Source of the DNA: Rattus norvegicus
Taxonomy: Eukaryota > Chordata > Mammalia > Rodentia > Muridae
Direction: 5' to 3'
Assembly (NCBI RefSeq): GCF_036323735.1
Contig: NC_086020.1
Span: forward strand, 83,701,710-83,765,709
Length of the DNA stretch: 64,000 bases
Of this stretch, positions 1-12,677 are shown piece after piece (within the stretch, counting starts at the first letter, position 1; each line of letters starts with the position of its first letter). A program made the position numbers and the translations under genes. A model generated the notes under the pieces. That model searched no databases, was not told where the DNA came from, and was given only the letters and a program-made list of their open reading frames with translations.

Positions 1-560
1 TGTTTCCTCAACACTGAGTAGTTTCTGGGTGTCCACTGAGAGATCCTCGTTCTAAAGCCAAATAAATCTTATCAGAGGAAGAAAATTTAAGAGCTGTTTA
101 TAAAACAAAAAAAAGAAAAGGGCTGGTAACTGTACATGGGCAGCCACTGTTGAAAGTTTATGTTGGGTTTTAGCAAATGTCCCCAATGTAAATGAGCAAT
201 GTTTATGTCAAAGTCAATTACTTAATGGAGCTTGTGCCAATCAGAGATGCCTCTTTATCATAAGAGTTTGCCAAGTCTAAATTCTAAGTGTAGAAAACAA
301 TATACCAAAACTGGCTGTGGAATGTTATCAAAGGGGGCCACCAACACTGAACTTATCCAACTGTAGCTATTCGCTGTCACCACTCTTGCATGGCCTCCCC
401 AAAGCAGAGATCAGAGGCCACAAAAGTTGTAACTCAGAATCCTATTCCCTGCTAAAACCCTGGCCTGTTTATTGAGAATTTGCTCTGTCACCCCATTTTC
501 TCTCTCCTGACTACCAAGTCTCCAAATTTTCCTCTTACCAGATGTTGAGACATTTCTCTT

Positions 561-691
561 CCTTCCACCTTCTCCCTTTTTTTCCCCTTTTTTTCTTTTT
601 TTCGGAGCTGGGGGCCGAACCCAGGGCCTTGCGCTTGCTAGGCAAGCGCTCTACCACTGAGCTAAACCCCCAACCCCCCTTCCACCTTCTC
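561..691 (-). mobile_element. ID SINE (BC1-derived) with 14-bp target-site duplication
   Basis: Read on the minus strand, this is a full ID element: a tRNA-like head with TAGCTCAGTGGTAGAGCGC (A box), then the CCCTGGGTTCGG-type B box and CCCCAGCTCCG, then an A-rich tail. The element spans about 575-677. A 14-bp direct repeat, CCTTCCACCTTCTC, flanks it at 561-574 and 678-691, which is the mark of L1-mediated retroposition. ID elements are especially abundant in rat. It is a SINE and not a functional tRNA gene. Confidence 0.93.
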
Positions 692-1481
692 ATGAACTCT
701 TTTTTATGACCTGAGATAACTCATCCCTCCTCTGATGTATACTGCAGTTGCCCACCCTTCCCCTGATTGAGGGGCAGGAGTCTGTGTACAACCCCACACG
801 GTTCTCATTCCATCTCACCCAGTGCTTGCCACCCCTCTGGATGACGCGGTTAGCACACCTTCTGGAGTGTGAGTCTGACCTCACTGTGTTCTAGCCAGTA
901 AGGGTCCCACCAGGAAATGCCTTGAGGAACCAGTCCCTCAGTCTGCTAGGCCCACTCACAGTGGGTGTGAGTGCGAGTGCTTGGACCCAGCCTTGAAAGA
1001 AACTGGAGCACATATAATGAGAAGTGTGATGTGCTCTCCCTTCTCATCCTGTTATCCCCTGTTTTCATGTGTGTGTGTGTGTGTTGCAGGGGGTGGGGGT
1101 GCTGAGGCTGGGGAAAGCTGAGTGTCTTCTAAGGGCAGAAGCTTGTATTTTCTGAACCAGTGGAGATGAAGCAACAAGGCCACATGCTCTAAAAGGTGTG
1201 CCTAGGATTGGCACCAATGTAGGGGCCAGAAGTATGGATAGATCGATGCTTCAGAATTGCTCTCAGGGTTAGATAAAAATGAGACAAGTTCATACCGTCC
1301 ACACTGAAGTACAGCTGTGCAGCGGAGAGAAGCCACCACCAACCCTGATGGAGCCACCGAGCTGAAGGCCCCTTCTGAACTATTTCAGCTGAACCAATGC
1401 CGCCTTGCTCCACAGTTGTGTGTATGTCACTGACCATCAGCAGAAAAAGATTCTCATGTGATTGCTTTCCACTAAAGCAAT

Positions 1482-1484
<3 letters not shown>

Positions 1485-1531
<47 letters not shown>
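1485..1531. repeat. (AG)n microsatellite
   Basis: About 23 uninterrupted AG dinucleotides. Open frames that run through it (Arg-Glu or Ser-Leu repeats) are artefacts. Confidence 0.97.
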
Positions 1532-1533
<2 letters not shown>

Positions 1534-2814
1534 CATAAGGCTCTGAACATCCTCAGGATAGAGCCAGAGAGTACAGAGAGCTCGGCGGCTCCATCAGCGT
1601 CGGTGGTGGCTTCTCTCTGCTGCCCATGCTTCTGTGTGGAGTGTATGAACTTGCAGGAGCTAGCGGTAACACCTATGGACTGGATGAGCACTTTGTTTTA
1701 CTATAATTACTGCTAGTATCTTACATCATAAAATCCAAGTAGCATATGTCAGGCATCACTGTGTTCCGGCATTAAGCCCAGCACCAGGGTTTCAAAACCA
1801 ACAAGGCTCTCTGCCTCACAGCCGGAAGACAGACAGGATCACTACCGTTTTGATGTGAGCATGCAGCGTCGGTGGGAAGCAGAAACTCTAGCCTGTTCCT
1901 ACGTTCCCCAAGGCTTTGAGGCAGCGCACATTTAGCCATTGTGATTTGGTGCACCTGCGTGTCCTGCCTCCTGCTTTCCTGGCAGAGTCGGGTAATAGTA
2001 CAGAACAGACTGTAAAAGAGAAGGTGCTGCGCTGGGTCTCTGAGCTAATGGCTAGAAGGTGTGCCCTTGTACAATTGAATCACGGAGTTGGAGAGGCTGC
2101 ATGTTCAAATGTGACCAGGCTGAGCATGAGTATGATAGCTCTCAGCTCAGAGCTTGTGACCTCTTTTTGTTCCCATAGAAGTCAGCATGGAGAACGTCTT
2201 ATATGAGGTTCCCAAATACAGTAGATTTAAAAAAATGTACATGCACATGTGTGTTCCACTTAACTGTCACCTATACTTATGCAGAAAAACTACAGGTCAG
2301 CGGTTTGCTAAGCATGAGCCAGAGAGAGAATGGAGCTCTAGCAAGGAAGTATGCCCAGGCCTTCCTCAGAACAATGCAAACACAATCTGAAGGGTGAAGA
2401 TGCAGGTGTGGCTGCTCTTTAAGCCCTCGTGCTCACAAATTTTTTGGCCTTGGTTAAACGGGGAGAGAGAAACTAGAGCAGAGCATCTGAGTGATGACAC
2501 GGCTAACACTGGTAGAGGGGAGCTTCTCCACCTCTCCATAAGTGAGATCTGTCAGGTAGGGGAAATGGAGCAGAGAACACTCTGGGCCTTGACCAGCACC
2601 TCTGGTCCAGCCTGTGAACACACCTAACAAACTCTACGCTGATGGGAGTTTAGTGCCTTGTGGTGTCTATATTAAGACGTTATGAGGCGAATGCATGCTG
2701 TCCTAAGCAATTTGCAAGCCACTCAACCCTGCATCCCATTCTATCAGGGACACCTCACCATGAAGAGCGTTCTGTCTGAAAATGTTTACCATATGATCAA
2801 AAATATAAAAGGAA

Positions 2815-3055
2815 GGGGTTGAGGGAACAGCTCAGTGGTTCAAGAACTTATTGTACACGCATGCACACGAGTTCAGACCATCAGCACCCACGCACATAAA
2901 AAGCCAGTTATACAATGTACACAACTATATCTCAGTGCTGGGAGGGAGAGACAAGCAGATCCTGGGGGTTTGCTGCCCATCTAGCCTATGCTAGAGGTGA
3001 ACTCCATGTTCAGCTAGAGACACTGACTCAAAAATAAGGTGGAAAGTAATGGAGG
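2815..3055 (+). mobile_element. Diverged B3-type (B2-family) SINE
   Basis: The head reads GGGTTGAGGGAACAGCTCAGTGG, a decayed tRNA-derived A box (the first 20 or so bases are diagnostic). Next come GAGTTCAGACC and AGCACCCACGCACATAAAAAG, the usual body of this family, and then GACTCAAAAATAAGGTGG near the 3' end. A GT-rich microsatellite begins about 70 bp beyond the tail. Confidence 0.7.
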
Positions 3056-3122
3056 AAGAAACTCAGCTCTGACCTCTGTTCTCTACACATGCACTTATGG
3101 GCATGCACATATACATCCCGTG

Positions 3123-3123
<1 letters not shown>

Positions 3124-3176
<53 letters not shown>
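3124..3176. repeat. (GT)n microsatellite
   Basis: A pure GT run that passes directly into the degenerate TG-rich minisatellite downstream. Confidence 0.97.
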
Positions 3177-3178
<2 letters not shown>

Positions 3179-3590
3179 CTTTGTACATGAGTGCATGTGT
3201 GTGTGCATGTGTGTATGTCTCAATATGCATGTCTGTATGTGTGCATGAGTGTCTCTGTTTGGTTCATGTGTATGTCTATATGTACAGGTCTATGTGTGCA
3301 TGTCTATGTATGTACATGTGTATGTCTATGTGTGCAAGTCTATTAGTGCATGTCTGTGTGTGTGCATGTATATGTCTATGTGTGTAGGTCTGTGTACATG
3401 TCTCTGTGTGTGCATATGTATGTCTTTGTCTATAGGTCTATGTGTATATGCCTGTGTGTGTCTGCATCTGTGTCTGTATGTCTGTGTGTACGTATCTGTA
3501 TGTATGCATGTGTGTCTGTGTTGTGTGTGTAGGTCTGTGTATGCATGTCCTGTGTCTATATGTCTGTGTGTGCATCTCTATGTGTGTACA
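3177..3590. repeat. Degenerate TG-rich minisatellite with 50-bp period
   Basis: The tract is built of variants of TGTATGTCTATGTGTGCAGG. Four successive blocks of 50 bp can be laid out at 3269-3318, 3319-3368, 3369-3418 and 3419-3468. Each begins with (TG)TATGTCT(A/T)TGT and ends near GCATG or GCATC. Cys/Val/Met-rich open frames across it are translations of the repeat and not genes. Confidence 0.8.
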
Positions 3591-4233
3591 GGCAGTGTTA
3601 AGATCAGGGGATCACAACAGGAGCCAGCTAGAGTGACTAAGCACTAGATTGACGGTAAAGAACTGTGACCATGAAGCAGAGCTCTGCCCTGGTTTCCCTG
3701 ACCTCAGAACCCCTGAAAATGTCACCATAGAAAACTACAGCTTCAGTGGATGATAAACTTCCTAGAGAAATACATAAGAACTGTTGTCACAGAACCCAAA
3801 ACTGGTGAAAAGACAGTAAGAGGGGACATCAGAAAAAGGTCAGGTGATTTCTGGTGGCAAGTTAAAGCACAATGACTTTGGACTTCTTTTGGTATTTCCA
3901 TCTCTATCTACTTGGAGCAATTTAACAGCCTCCAGTTTTAAGTTTAATGTGTTAAAAATAAAAACCAATTTGAGGTGCCAGATATCATATCACAGTTTTG
4001 ACAGCTTAGCTGGGTCTCAAGCTGAAGGACACATCTTCTGGGTCACTGCTTGGGTTGGCAGAATCATGGACGTTTAAAAAGTTCCTTATCGCCAGCCTCG
4101 AGGATTAACAGCTCTTCCCTGCTTACTGTGGCTACTCCTCAGTCTCCATTTTTCCTCCCTGAGCTTTATCTAACATCAACAAGCCATATGGATGGCACAA
4201 AGGTATCTCAGATTAAGCATTTAATATAATAGA

Positions 4234-4235
<2 letters not shown>

Positions 4236-4275
<40 letters not shown>
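4236..4275. repeat. (CA)n microsatellite
   Basis: About 20 CA dinucleotides in the intron. Confidence 0.97.
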
Positions 4276-4277
<2 letters not shown>

Positions 4278-4935
4278 CGGCCAGGAATGAGTTAAAATTT
4301 AAACAAGAAAAAATGAGTGGGCAAAGAGACAAGTGATAAGTGAAAAGATCTCCCAGAGCTGTTTATGGGTATAAACCAGTTTTGAGCCTTTTATAAGTGA
4401 CGTCAAGAAGTAAATAAATGATAGTTTGTTGCTAGCTAGATTACAAAAATGCACATGGCTAGTGGGACCAGAGGCACGTTCAGTTAGGAATAGCATTCCC
4501 CTCGAAAATGTATCTTCATTTTCTGAGTTGATTTCTAATACAAAGAACTGAGTGATCAAGAGTCCAGACAGTGAAGGATGTGGAGAGTGGTGAGGATTAG
4601 CTTCCCGGGAACTAATTACAGAGTGATTGCCTGTAACGAGCTGTGATTGATCTACACCATGGTCCAGCTACACCCTGGTCTCCAGCATCCGATGCCACCC
4701 CATGCCATGGCATTTGTAAGTATGTTACTGTGTCGTCAGAACAGAAACCTTCATGTCCCATCTAGGCTTTTCTGGACAATTCCACATTAAAGTCCTACTA
4801 TTAAAGTCCACTATTAAAGTTCTATAGTTTAGCCATTCCACTGCTCCTGCTTCATTGAATGGGAGGCAAGAGAGAAAAGGTCACCTCTCATCCAGGGTTA
4901 TTGTTTGTGTGGTGCTTGTCTGTGCATGGGCACTT

Positions 4936-5345
4936 GTGGGGGAGGGGTGTGCGTGTGCATGTGCATGCATACATTTGTGTGTGTGTCTGTGTATGTGTGT
5001 GTGTGCGCGTGCTCGTGCACGTGTGGTGTGCTGTATGTGTGCTGTGCGTGTACGTGTGCATGTGTGTGTGTGTACTTGAATGACAGGCCTGTAGAGGCCT
5101 GAGGTTGGTATTCAGTCTCCACTTTGATTACTTGTTGTGTAGATTGAGACCAGGTTCTTCTTTCCTACCTCACCAGAGCGCAAGCTGCCACAGTGCTCTG
5201 GGGACTTAATTTTGCTTCTGGGACACTGGGATTAAAGTGAATCACATCTGCTCAGTATTTCCATGAACGCTGGGAATCTGACCTCCATTCTATTCTTCAT
5301 GCTTGCTTTGTGTGGCAAGCACTTTACCCACTGAGCCATCTCTTA
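4936..5345 (-). mobile_element. B3-type SINE with GT/CA-rich tail
   Basis: Read on the minus strand from 5345, the head AAGAGATGGCTCAGTGGGTA and AAAGTGCTTGCCACACAAAG is a clear B2-superfamily tRNA-like promoter region, followed by the GGTCAGATTCCCAGCG body. The element extends to about 5085. A degenerate GT-rich tract (4936-5072 on the plus strand) sits where its A/CA-rich tail would be, so the microsatellite probably grew from the SINE tail. Confidence 0.72.
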
Positions 5346-5388
5346 AAGAGCACTGACTTCCTACTTACCCCACCCTGGAACTGAGCTC

Positions 5389-5390
<2 letters not shown>

Positions 5391-5433
<43 letters not shown>
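5391..5433. repeat. (CA)n microsatellite
   Basis: About 21 CA dinucleotides followed by TGTGCGCGTG. Confidence 0.97.
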
Positions 5434-5436
<3 letters not shown>

Positions 5437-6608
5437 GCGCGTGCACATTCTCCTTTCTTGCCTCCCCTCCTACTTCTCCTATTGTCTAATCTGTGTTCCT
5501 TGCTTTGAACAGATGGCCTCATTTCTCTCATTTCCGTGGAAAAATCATGCAAAACCAAGGGAGAAGGCTCTCACTGTCCTAGCCCCAAATCTCCCGACTT
5601 ACCATCTTGGCTGGACGGCCCTGTCTCTCCTTAGCCTTTCCTCTGTTGCCAGCAACACTGTTGTTCACTGAGTCCTACCAGTCCTCTATCATCCTGTGAT
5701 GGTCCCTTATCCCTGTCACCATCCTCTCTGTGTTGGGTATTGAGTCACTCCCATGGGCACACAGAGGGTGTGAGTGTCCTCCACACCATCTCTTCAGAGC
5801 AGCCACACTAGAGCTCTGTGCTCCCTGCCTGCTCTTCTCCAAGGGGAAGATCGCTGCATTTTAATAGCAACATCTTTAACTCGTTTCCTTTTTAACATTG
5901 AGTGGCCACACTACCTTCCTTTTCTAAGATATGGAGTCCAGCTCTTGGAACCCTGAAGAGACTCTTGCCACACAGTCATTTGCCCAGGACGTGTTAGCAG
6001 CCTCTTTCAACAAAGTCTGTTTCTAGGCCTGGCATTGTGTTACATGAGTAAGAATAGGAGTTATCAAAGTCAAATAGATAAAGACTAAAAGTAAGTATAG
6101 GTTTTGTTCTTAAATGTCATCTATTAATATTTGCAATAATTCCTCACAAAAATGGATCACATTCTTTTAAAGTCGAACTATTATCTTCAAAAAATAAAAT
6201 TGGAAATTCTTTCTGTTTTTTAAAGATAATATTTAGACTTAAAAATATTGAAAGGGAATTGGCAGCAGGGTAGGTGCCCACTGCTCCGTCTTGCCAGGCC
6301 AGCACTCCTCCGGTCTGTACTTTGATACAAATACATTTGAATTGCAAGAGGAAGACTGGAACGAGAGCCTGTGACAAGAGCTGGGCATCCGCAGCTGTTT
6401 TCATTGTCTTCTTTAGTCTCTGTAGATTTACAACATGGCTTGCAATGCATTTGTGTGGGGCTTATTATTAAATAGTATGTATGCACTTCAAACACTGACC
6501 AGATATTGGAAGGCTGGGGAAGATGAGCTGGAAAACACTGAGGATGCTCTGATTAAAGTGGAATTCCCAGCAACTTCGGGAAATGTGTCATCCAGTGTCT
6601 TAGCAGAG

Positions 6609-6627
6609 CCCCCCCCCCCCCCCCCCC
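6609..6627. repeat. Poly-C tract
   Basis: A run of 19 cytosines in the intron upstream of the exon at 7153. Long C runs can fold as i-motif (C strand) or G-quadruplex (G strand). No function is evident here. Confidence 0.95.
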
Positions 6628-7152
6628 GAGTTCCTGAGGCAGGGGGCTGGGCTTCTGTGACCCAGAGAGGAGTTGGAAATTATGTAAAGGGGATAAATGA
6701 CAAAGAGGGCAGGATAGTGCCCTGGGACTGTGTTGCTCACAGGCCCCCTCCTGAGATGAAAGTCAGCACTGGGAGAAAGGTTCGCTAGCAAATGGAGAGC
6801 TGAAGCCAGGTTGGCAAATTCAACGTTTTGAGTCTGCATTCTGAGCAGCGCCTCTGTCTTCAACAACATGTATGGGCAAAGCAAGTTGGCACGGAAACCA
6901 TTTATTTAATATTTGGGGGGAAAAGCAGACAAAAACCGCCCACCTTCCCAGCCAGGCTGTCTGGAGGAAGAAGAGGTGTGTCTACAATTCCCATTCCTCT
7001 GGGCTAAGCCGTGGTGATGTGCGGCGCTCAGTAATCTCTTCTGACACTTGCAGAAATGTTTTGCAAATTCAAATGCTTGGAACTCCGCAGAGTCAGGAGG
7101 TGAAGCTTTGTGGTGCCTTCCCTGCTTAATAGGAGCACGCTGTCTTTTGCAG

Positions 7153-7279
7153 GATGGATGGTCACAATATCACTTTGTAGCCTCATCTTCAACCATCGAG
7201 AGGGATCGACAAAGGCCCTACTCCTCCTCCCGCACACCTTCCATCTCTCCTGTGCGTGTGTCTCCCAACAACCGATCAG
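7153..7279 (+). CDS. Ctnnd2: Delta-catenin coding exon a (fourth from last)
   Basis: This exon encodes 42 residues starting DGWSQYHFVASSSTIERDRQ plus the first base of an Ala codon. I recognise this as the start of the post-armadillo C-terminal tail of delta-catenin (CTNND2/NPRAP). That protein is a neuronal p120-family catenin that binds the juxtamembrane part of classical cadherins and acts at dendrites and postsynaptic sites. The acceptor is TCTTTTGCAG and the donor TCAG/GTAAGA. The exon is 127 bp and ends in phase 1. It is Ser/Thr/Pro-rich, with TP and two SP motifs (TPSISPVRVSP) that suit proline-directed kinases; that last point is inference. The frame is open upstream to 7048, but those codons are intronic: the acceptor and the family match fix the border. 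Confidence 0.96.
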
Positions 7280-10062
7280 GTAAGAGGCAGCCCAGGCCAT
7301 GGCTTGCTCCTGAGCCCCTCATCTGGGCACCACACTGAGAAGAGCTGTGTGGTTTGTGCACTGGGAAGTGTGTTCTGTTGGGACGGCAACTCTGTTGAGT
7401 ACATACGGACTGATAGACATTCTCAGCTGCACTCGCTCCCTGTCTGTGGCATGTGTCATGTACTCAGTGAGGAAGGGGTGTAAAGGAAGCAGGCAAGAGT
7501 TCACACGCATGAGTTATATCAGTATCTCTAACTATCTCATACCTAATTTGCTGATTACAACCTAAGAATCATCAATAAATTTGCAACATAACCAATTTTA
7601 ATTCATAATCTTTCTCTCATTCTGCCAAATCCCCAGAACTTAAATGGCGGTCTCACTTCTTTCATTTCTAAAATAATTTATATGATTTTCCAGTCATTTT
7701 GAATAATCTCAAAGATTATAGGTAGAAATATGAAAGGCAAACAAGTATGTTACTTATTAACATAAGTGCCCTGTTCTCTTCTTCAGAGTATCGGCTCTTA
7801 AGCTCATCTTGCCCTGTCTGACATTTTATTTTTAAACTGGGGAATGAATGAAGACTTGTATCGGGTCCCCTGTATCCCTTATTGTGACATCCTTCTCTTC
7901 CCTCCCCTGCCCCGCAACCCCCACTGAGGAAACCCTCTTCTTTGAAACAGCATCTTGGAGGGTGGGATAGAAAAATCTGCTCAGCAGAGGCTTTGGTGTC
8001 CCTGAGGATGACTGCCCTTAGTCTTTTACACTAGACTTACTGTCACAGGGTTGAGGAAAAGCAGAAACAAAGAGACAAAGTTTCAGAGAGGTCAGTCACC
8101 TTCTCCAAGCTCCATGAAAAATTGAGTTCAAGGTATGGTAGTCCTTAGGACATTTGATGTGGCTCATAGACTCAGGAACAAACACTCTGTAACTTGGACA
8201 CACACGGGTGGGCACTGACGCTTCTCATGCTACAATTCTGAAGGCTTAAAGAGCACCTGGGACCCAGAAGGGGAGTGGCTGGTTAACTCTAATTAAAGGC
8301 TACAGTCAACCAATCAGAGTCAAGGAGACCAAGTGACAGAGGAGGTGGGAAAGTGTTGGGAAATGGGAAAGCCATCTCTGGAGTAGGCAGGCAAGGGCCA
8401 GAATGAGGATCCATTCAACAAGTGTTCTGCCTTGGTATTTCCTAGGCCAGACACATCCAGACACCTAATAAACATTTGTCCGCATGATTTGATCTTTCCT
8501 GGAGCTTAATCCTGATTTACTGGAGACTCAAAGTATCACCATGTGTGGGGTCTCAGGAGATAATTACACACTTCATGTAGCTTAATAAACACCGCCATCT
8601 GTGCAGTATTAGTTTCTCATTTTAAAAGCTTTGGTCAAAGGGCTCCAAAATACTGTGCCTTCTTGATTGATAGCCTGACTCCTAAATGGCCAGGTTCTAT
8701 GCAAGGATACCCAGGACCAGAGGTACAAGGACAGAGGAAGGACTTTCCCAGAGGGAAAAGGTTAAGCAGAAGAGAGAGAGGGTAGATGGTTATGGAAGTG
8801 AGACCCCAGCAGCTGAAAGACAAGAGTTGGCAGGAATAGACTGAGCACCGCCAAGCTGGGGCAAAGCCCAGATCGATCTGCAGTCATGCTCCTTTAAGCT
8901 CAGGATCCTAAAGACATGTAAAGTGCAGAATACTCTCACAGCACCCCTAGTGTTTCTCCAGCCTGAAATAGATAACAGCCCTCTGTTCCTTACCTGCATC
9001 AGCCTCCAATCCCTTCCTGAACAGCCGGAGTCCCTGGGTAGCAGGGAAATATACCCTGAGTTAGATCACTGAGACTTCAAGTGTCCCCATGAGAGATGAG
9101 AACACTGCAGGCTGTCATGTCCAGTGCTCATGGGTTTCTGCCGGGTGCCTGTTTTGGATACATCCTGTATCGTGTGTGGCCCAGGCATCTATTTAATGAA
9201 TTTGGGGAATTAGTTCTGCTAGAAAGTCAGAATTGGAAACTTCCAAGTGCTACAAGAGCTGAGCAGTGAGCCTTGGTTTCATTTTGGTCAGTTTGAGACC
9301 TAGCGAGGTTCTTTCCGTACAGTAATACAGCACCCGTTTACTTTCCCAGCATTTGGATGGGACTTCTGGGAACTTCCAACCCTGATTCTGATGTATTTGC
9401 TCGTCCGTTCCCCTACATGGCTGGGACTCCCCGAGTTTAGCAAGCACAGCGCAGTTCACATCTCTGCCTCCTGCACAGAGATTTGCACGCAGAGTTCACT
9501 AACTCTGACAGAATCCTGTGACTCCCATGGTGGGAAAGGTACACTCGGGATATGAGCAAGCCCTGTGTGCTGCAGGTGGACAACCCTGCACAGGGTGCAA
9601 ATGGCGCTCTCAAGATAAACTGACACGTGGCTGGGAAAGCGGCTTAGACTAGCAAGGAAGGCTGTATGCTAAAAACTAGTTTAAGAGAAAAAAATCTTAT
9701 TCGCCAGCAGGTGTGCTTGCTAAGAGTGGATTTCAAGGCCTTTCCCTGGATAATTAAAAAAAATTCAGGATTTGGAGGAGAGCCCCTAAACACTCATCAG
9801 ATAATGGGTAAAACAAGATAACGGAGGCTGCCCTGGAGTTTGGGAAGTCAGAGGAAAATGGAAGATTAAAAAGCACCCTGGTTAAGGTCCTCATACTGTG
9901 TTTGATGTCCCCATTACAGTAGGAACAGGCCTGGCCAGCACCCCTATGGCACCATGACATTGTCTGCCTCTTCCCACATCTCTACACGGCCTCACTGTTG
10001 TTACCAAGCCACCCCATTAACTGTGGTTTCCATGTTCATGGTGCCTATTTACTTTAAAACAA

Positions 10063-10113
<51 letters not shown>

Positions 10114-11076
10114 GGCCAGCAGTCAACAAGTAGCTGAAATGTAAGGGGTGTGTGAGACATTATTGACACAGTCGCGCCAAGAGCTGAAGCCAAAATGCCC
10201 CGCCAGGAAAACCAGCGTTCTTCACACATACCCCAGGCTACCTGGAGAAGAGCCTGGTGGGTGCTGCAGGCTCAGCTCCTCAGATCCCTCCCACGGGAGG
10301 TGCTGCTCCCGTCTTACATAAGGCAGCTGCTTGGCAGCTCTGTGTGGAAGTCAGATTGTATTTCTTTTCACTGGGGAGTTTTCAGTGTCAATGAGGTCTA
10401 ATGTCCTGTATTCAAACAGCTGGGACCAGAAATGTTTCAGATTTCTCATTTTAAAAATATATTTTTCTTAGCTCAGTATAATTTCATATATCATGGAGAC
10501 ATCTTGAGCAGAGAACCCAAGTCTAAACACAAAAAGTCTAAGTTATTTTGAGGGCTCTGATTGCAGCCTGTGTTACGACGAGGTAGGATACGTGCAATTT
10601 TCCACCTCGGTTGTCATGTCAGCGCTCAGAAAGTTCCAGACTTCAGAGTGTTTGTGCTCAGGGTTTACAAATTAGGGATGCTCAGACTATCACGGCTCCT
10701 TTGAAGCATATCTAATTAAAAGAGAGCTCGAGGGGGAGAGGGAGGGACAGGAGAATGAACTTGAAAGACCAGTTTCATTCTTAAAGGTCTCTGCCTTCTC
10801 TTCGCAAGAAACATGATGCCTGCGGGCGATTCTTAGTCGCCTGCCTCCAAGTCAAACTGTCCCACTTACGATAAAGCAGCAGCTGTAATGGACTGAGGGA
10901 GAATGGTAAGAACAATGGCCCAGAAAAGTAAAGGAAAAAATAAGCCATCCAGGGCCCCCTTGTGCCATATGTTGGACCATGTGTATTTGTGAAGTTAACT
11001 GTTTTACGTGGAAAGCCAACCGTGCTTACCACGAAATGAGATGCAGAAAAGTAACCTTTCTCGTGTGCTTTTGTAG
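7280..11076 (+). other. Ctnnd2: Ctnnd2 intron
   Basis: A 3.8-kb intron bounded by GTAAGA and TTTTGTAG. Apart from an AT microsatellite at about 10068-10110 I see only unique sequence. There is no convincing exon, RNA gene or intact mobile element. Confidence 0.9.
10068..10110. repeat. (AT)n microsatellite
   Basis: About 21 AT dinucleotides. Confidence 0.97.
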
Positions 11077-11208
11077 CAAGTGCCCCAGCTTCACCTCGGG
11101 AAATGATCAGCCTCAAAGAAAGGAAGACGGACTATGAGTCCGCTGGCAACAGCGCCACTTACCATGGAACTAAAGGAGAGCACACCTCCAGAAAAGACAC
11201 CATGACAG
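11077..11208 (+). CDS. Ctnnd2: Delta-catenin coding exon b (third from last)
   Basis: This exon is 132 bp, phase 1 in and phase 1 out, so skipping it would keep the frame and remove 44 residues. With the G carried from the previous exon it reads ASAPASPREMISLKERKTDY, then about 24 residues ending RKDTMT, matching the delta-catenin tail. The acceptor is CTTTTGTAG and the donor ACAG/GTGAGC. The segment is hydrophilic, with an SP motif and a basic stretch (KERK), and has no armadillo character. Splicing to the exon at 16521 completes an Ala codon (G/CT). Confidence 0.96.
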
Positions 11209-12677
11209 GTGAGCAGTGTCGCGTGCGTGGCCAAGGCCAACACTGAGGCCAGCCCTTCAAACAGCAAGCCACAGCCTGGGGCCTGGAGGACTGCCAGTAC
11301 ACTTGAGATTTTGTTAGTTCCAGGAACTGGAGGAAGGAGACAAGCCCCCCCGCCAAGACTCCTATTGAGACCATTTCATTTCCTGCCGTGATGCCAACTC
11401 TTACCCAGCAATGTCCAGGATGCTTCTAGAGAATGGATGAGCTTTTGTCCTCATCCCTATCTCAGTCAAGTTCCATCCACTGGAACTCTAGGGAGGGCAA
11501 AGCTGATTCACTTCTTCCTGCTAGTTCCCCTCCCAGAATGCCTTGCTAACCCTGGCTTTTAGTAAATATAGCCTTAACTCCCTGTCTCCTTTGTACAGTT
11601 TTTCTTGGACATTTACAACTGTCTTTGGGTCTGCGTCCACCCCTGCTTCTCTCTAAGTATGTGGGTAGGAGATGGGACACGGGAACCAGGTCGTGGGAGG
11701 CTCCTGTAGGGAGTAAAACTAGACTCCCCTAGCCACATGACCTTAATAGGGAACTTTAAACACTATTTTTTAAAGCCTTGTGGACATCAAAATGAGTCCT
11801 TCCTGAAGATAGGCCATGAGTAACAGCCTTTAAGAGAAGATCGGGTGTTTGTATCATTGATAAAGCTGGGGTGCAGAGGACATAGCCATAAAGAATCACA
11901 GAGACACGCTCGTCCCAGTATCCTCAAAAGCACAGGGCACGGGTCACTGGTGTTATTTATGCACAGACCTGCAGGGAGGGAGAGTAGACAAATTGGATGA
12001 TTTATTAAACGTCTCCAAAGCCAGGACAGATAAGATAAATTTTTGCAATAACAAATGTATTTACCCCAGGAGCAGTGTGTTCTGTGGTAACCCTGCACAG
12101 CTGCATACGGAACTGTGCGCTAAACAGATGTGTCTCATCCGTACCCCCCAGGTCTACATTCTGCCTCCACGTGCAGACCTGAGAGAGGGACATGTCACCC
12201 TTGACCCTGAAATGCCCCTTAAGTGGGAGCAATGAATTCATTCTACCACCATAGCTCTCCCCCTGACCCATAAAAATTACTCTAGTCATTGCTGGACATG
12301 GACCAAGAAAGTTGAGTCCCAAGTGCAGGGGTGCCAGCAGAAAATCTAATGCATACTGATTAGCCTGAATTAGTAGTGAGAACACATTCATCTGACCAGT
12401 CTAGTTTATAATTATTATTACCCCAAGTAGCCACAGCACTGGGATTCTTGGATGACAGATTGATACCATAGTTACAAAAATAATTGTAAGACGGATTGTA
12501 TTGGCGTCATTTAAGTTTAGTGTTGCTCTTAACTCTCTGGCCCAGCAGAAGCACCCCAGAGGCTTTTAAGAGTACTATGTTCATATTGAAATGCTTCGAG
12601 TGGCACATAAGTTTGCCCACACACCTAGTGAAATGAAACATCAAATGTATCATACGCCTAATGTCCCTCCTGCCTAG

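Larger units (their letters stand above)
1..7152 (+). other. Ctnnd2: Ctnnd2 intron (3' part), upstream of first exon in window
   Basis: I see no exon of delta-catenin in this stretch, so it is read as the 3' part of one long intron. It ends in the acceptor ...CTTTTGCAG at 7152. Besides the repeats listed separately it holds a short GT run (about 1068-1084) and unique sequence with no supportable gene. Short open frames here are not conserved-looking and several lie in simple repeats. The preceding coding exon must end in phase 0, because the first codon at 7153 is complete. Confidence 0.8.

Noticed and set aside
601..679. tRNA-like sequence with A and B boxes
   Set aside because: It is an ID SINE with poly-A tail and target-site duplication, not a tRNA gene.
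3039..3647. Long Cys/Val/Met-rich open frames on the plus strand
   Set aside because: They are translations of the GT-rich microsatellite and minisatellite; no gene context.
7048..7152. Upstream extension of the open frame before the exon at 7153
   Set aside because: The acceptor at 7152 and the known family sequence place the exon start at 7153; the extension is intronic.
11209..11391. Open frame running on past the donor at 11208
   Set aside because: Intronic read-through after a consensus GTGAGC donor; the next real exon is at 16521.
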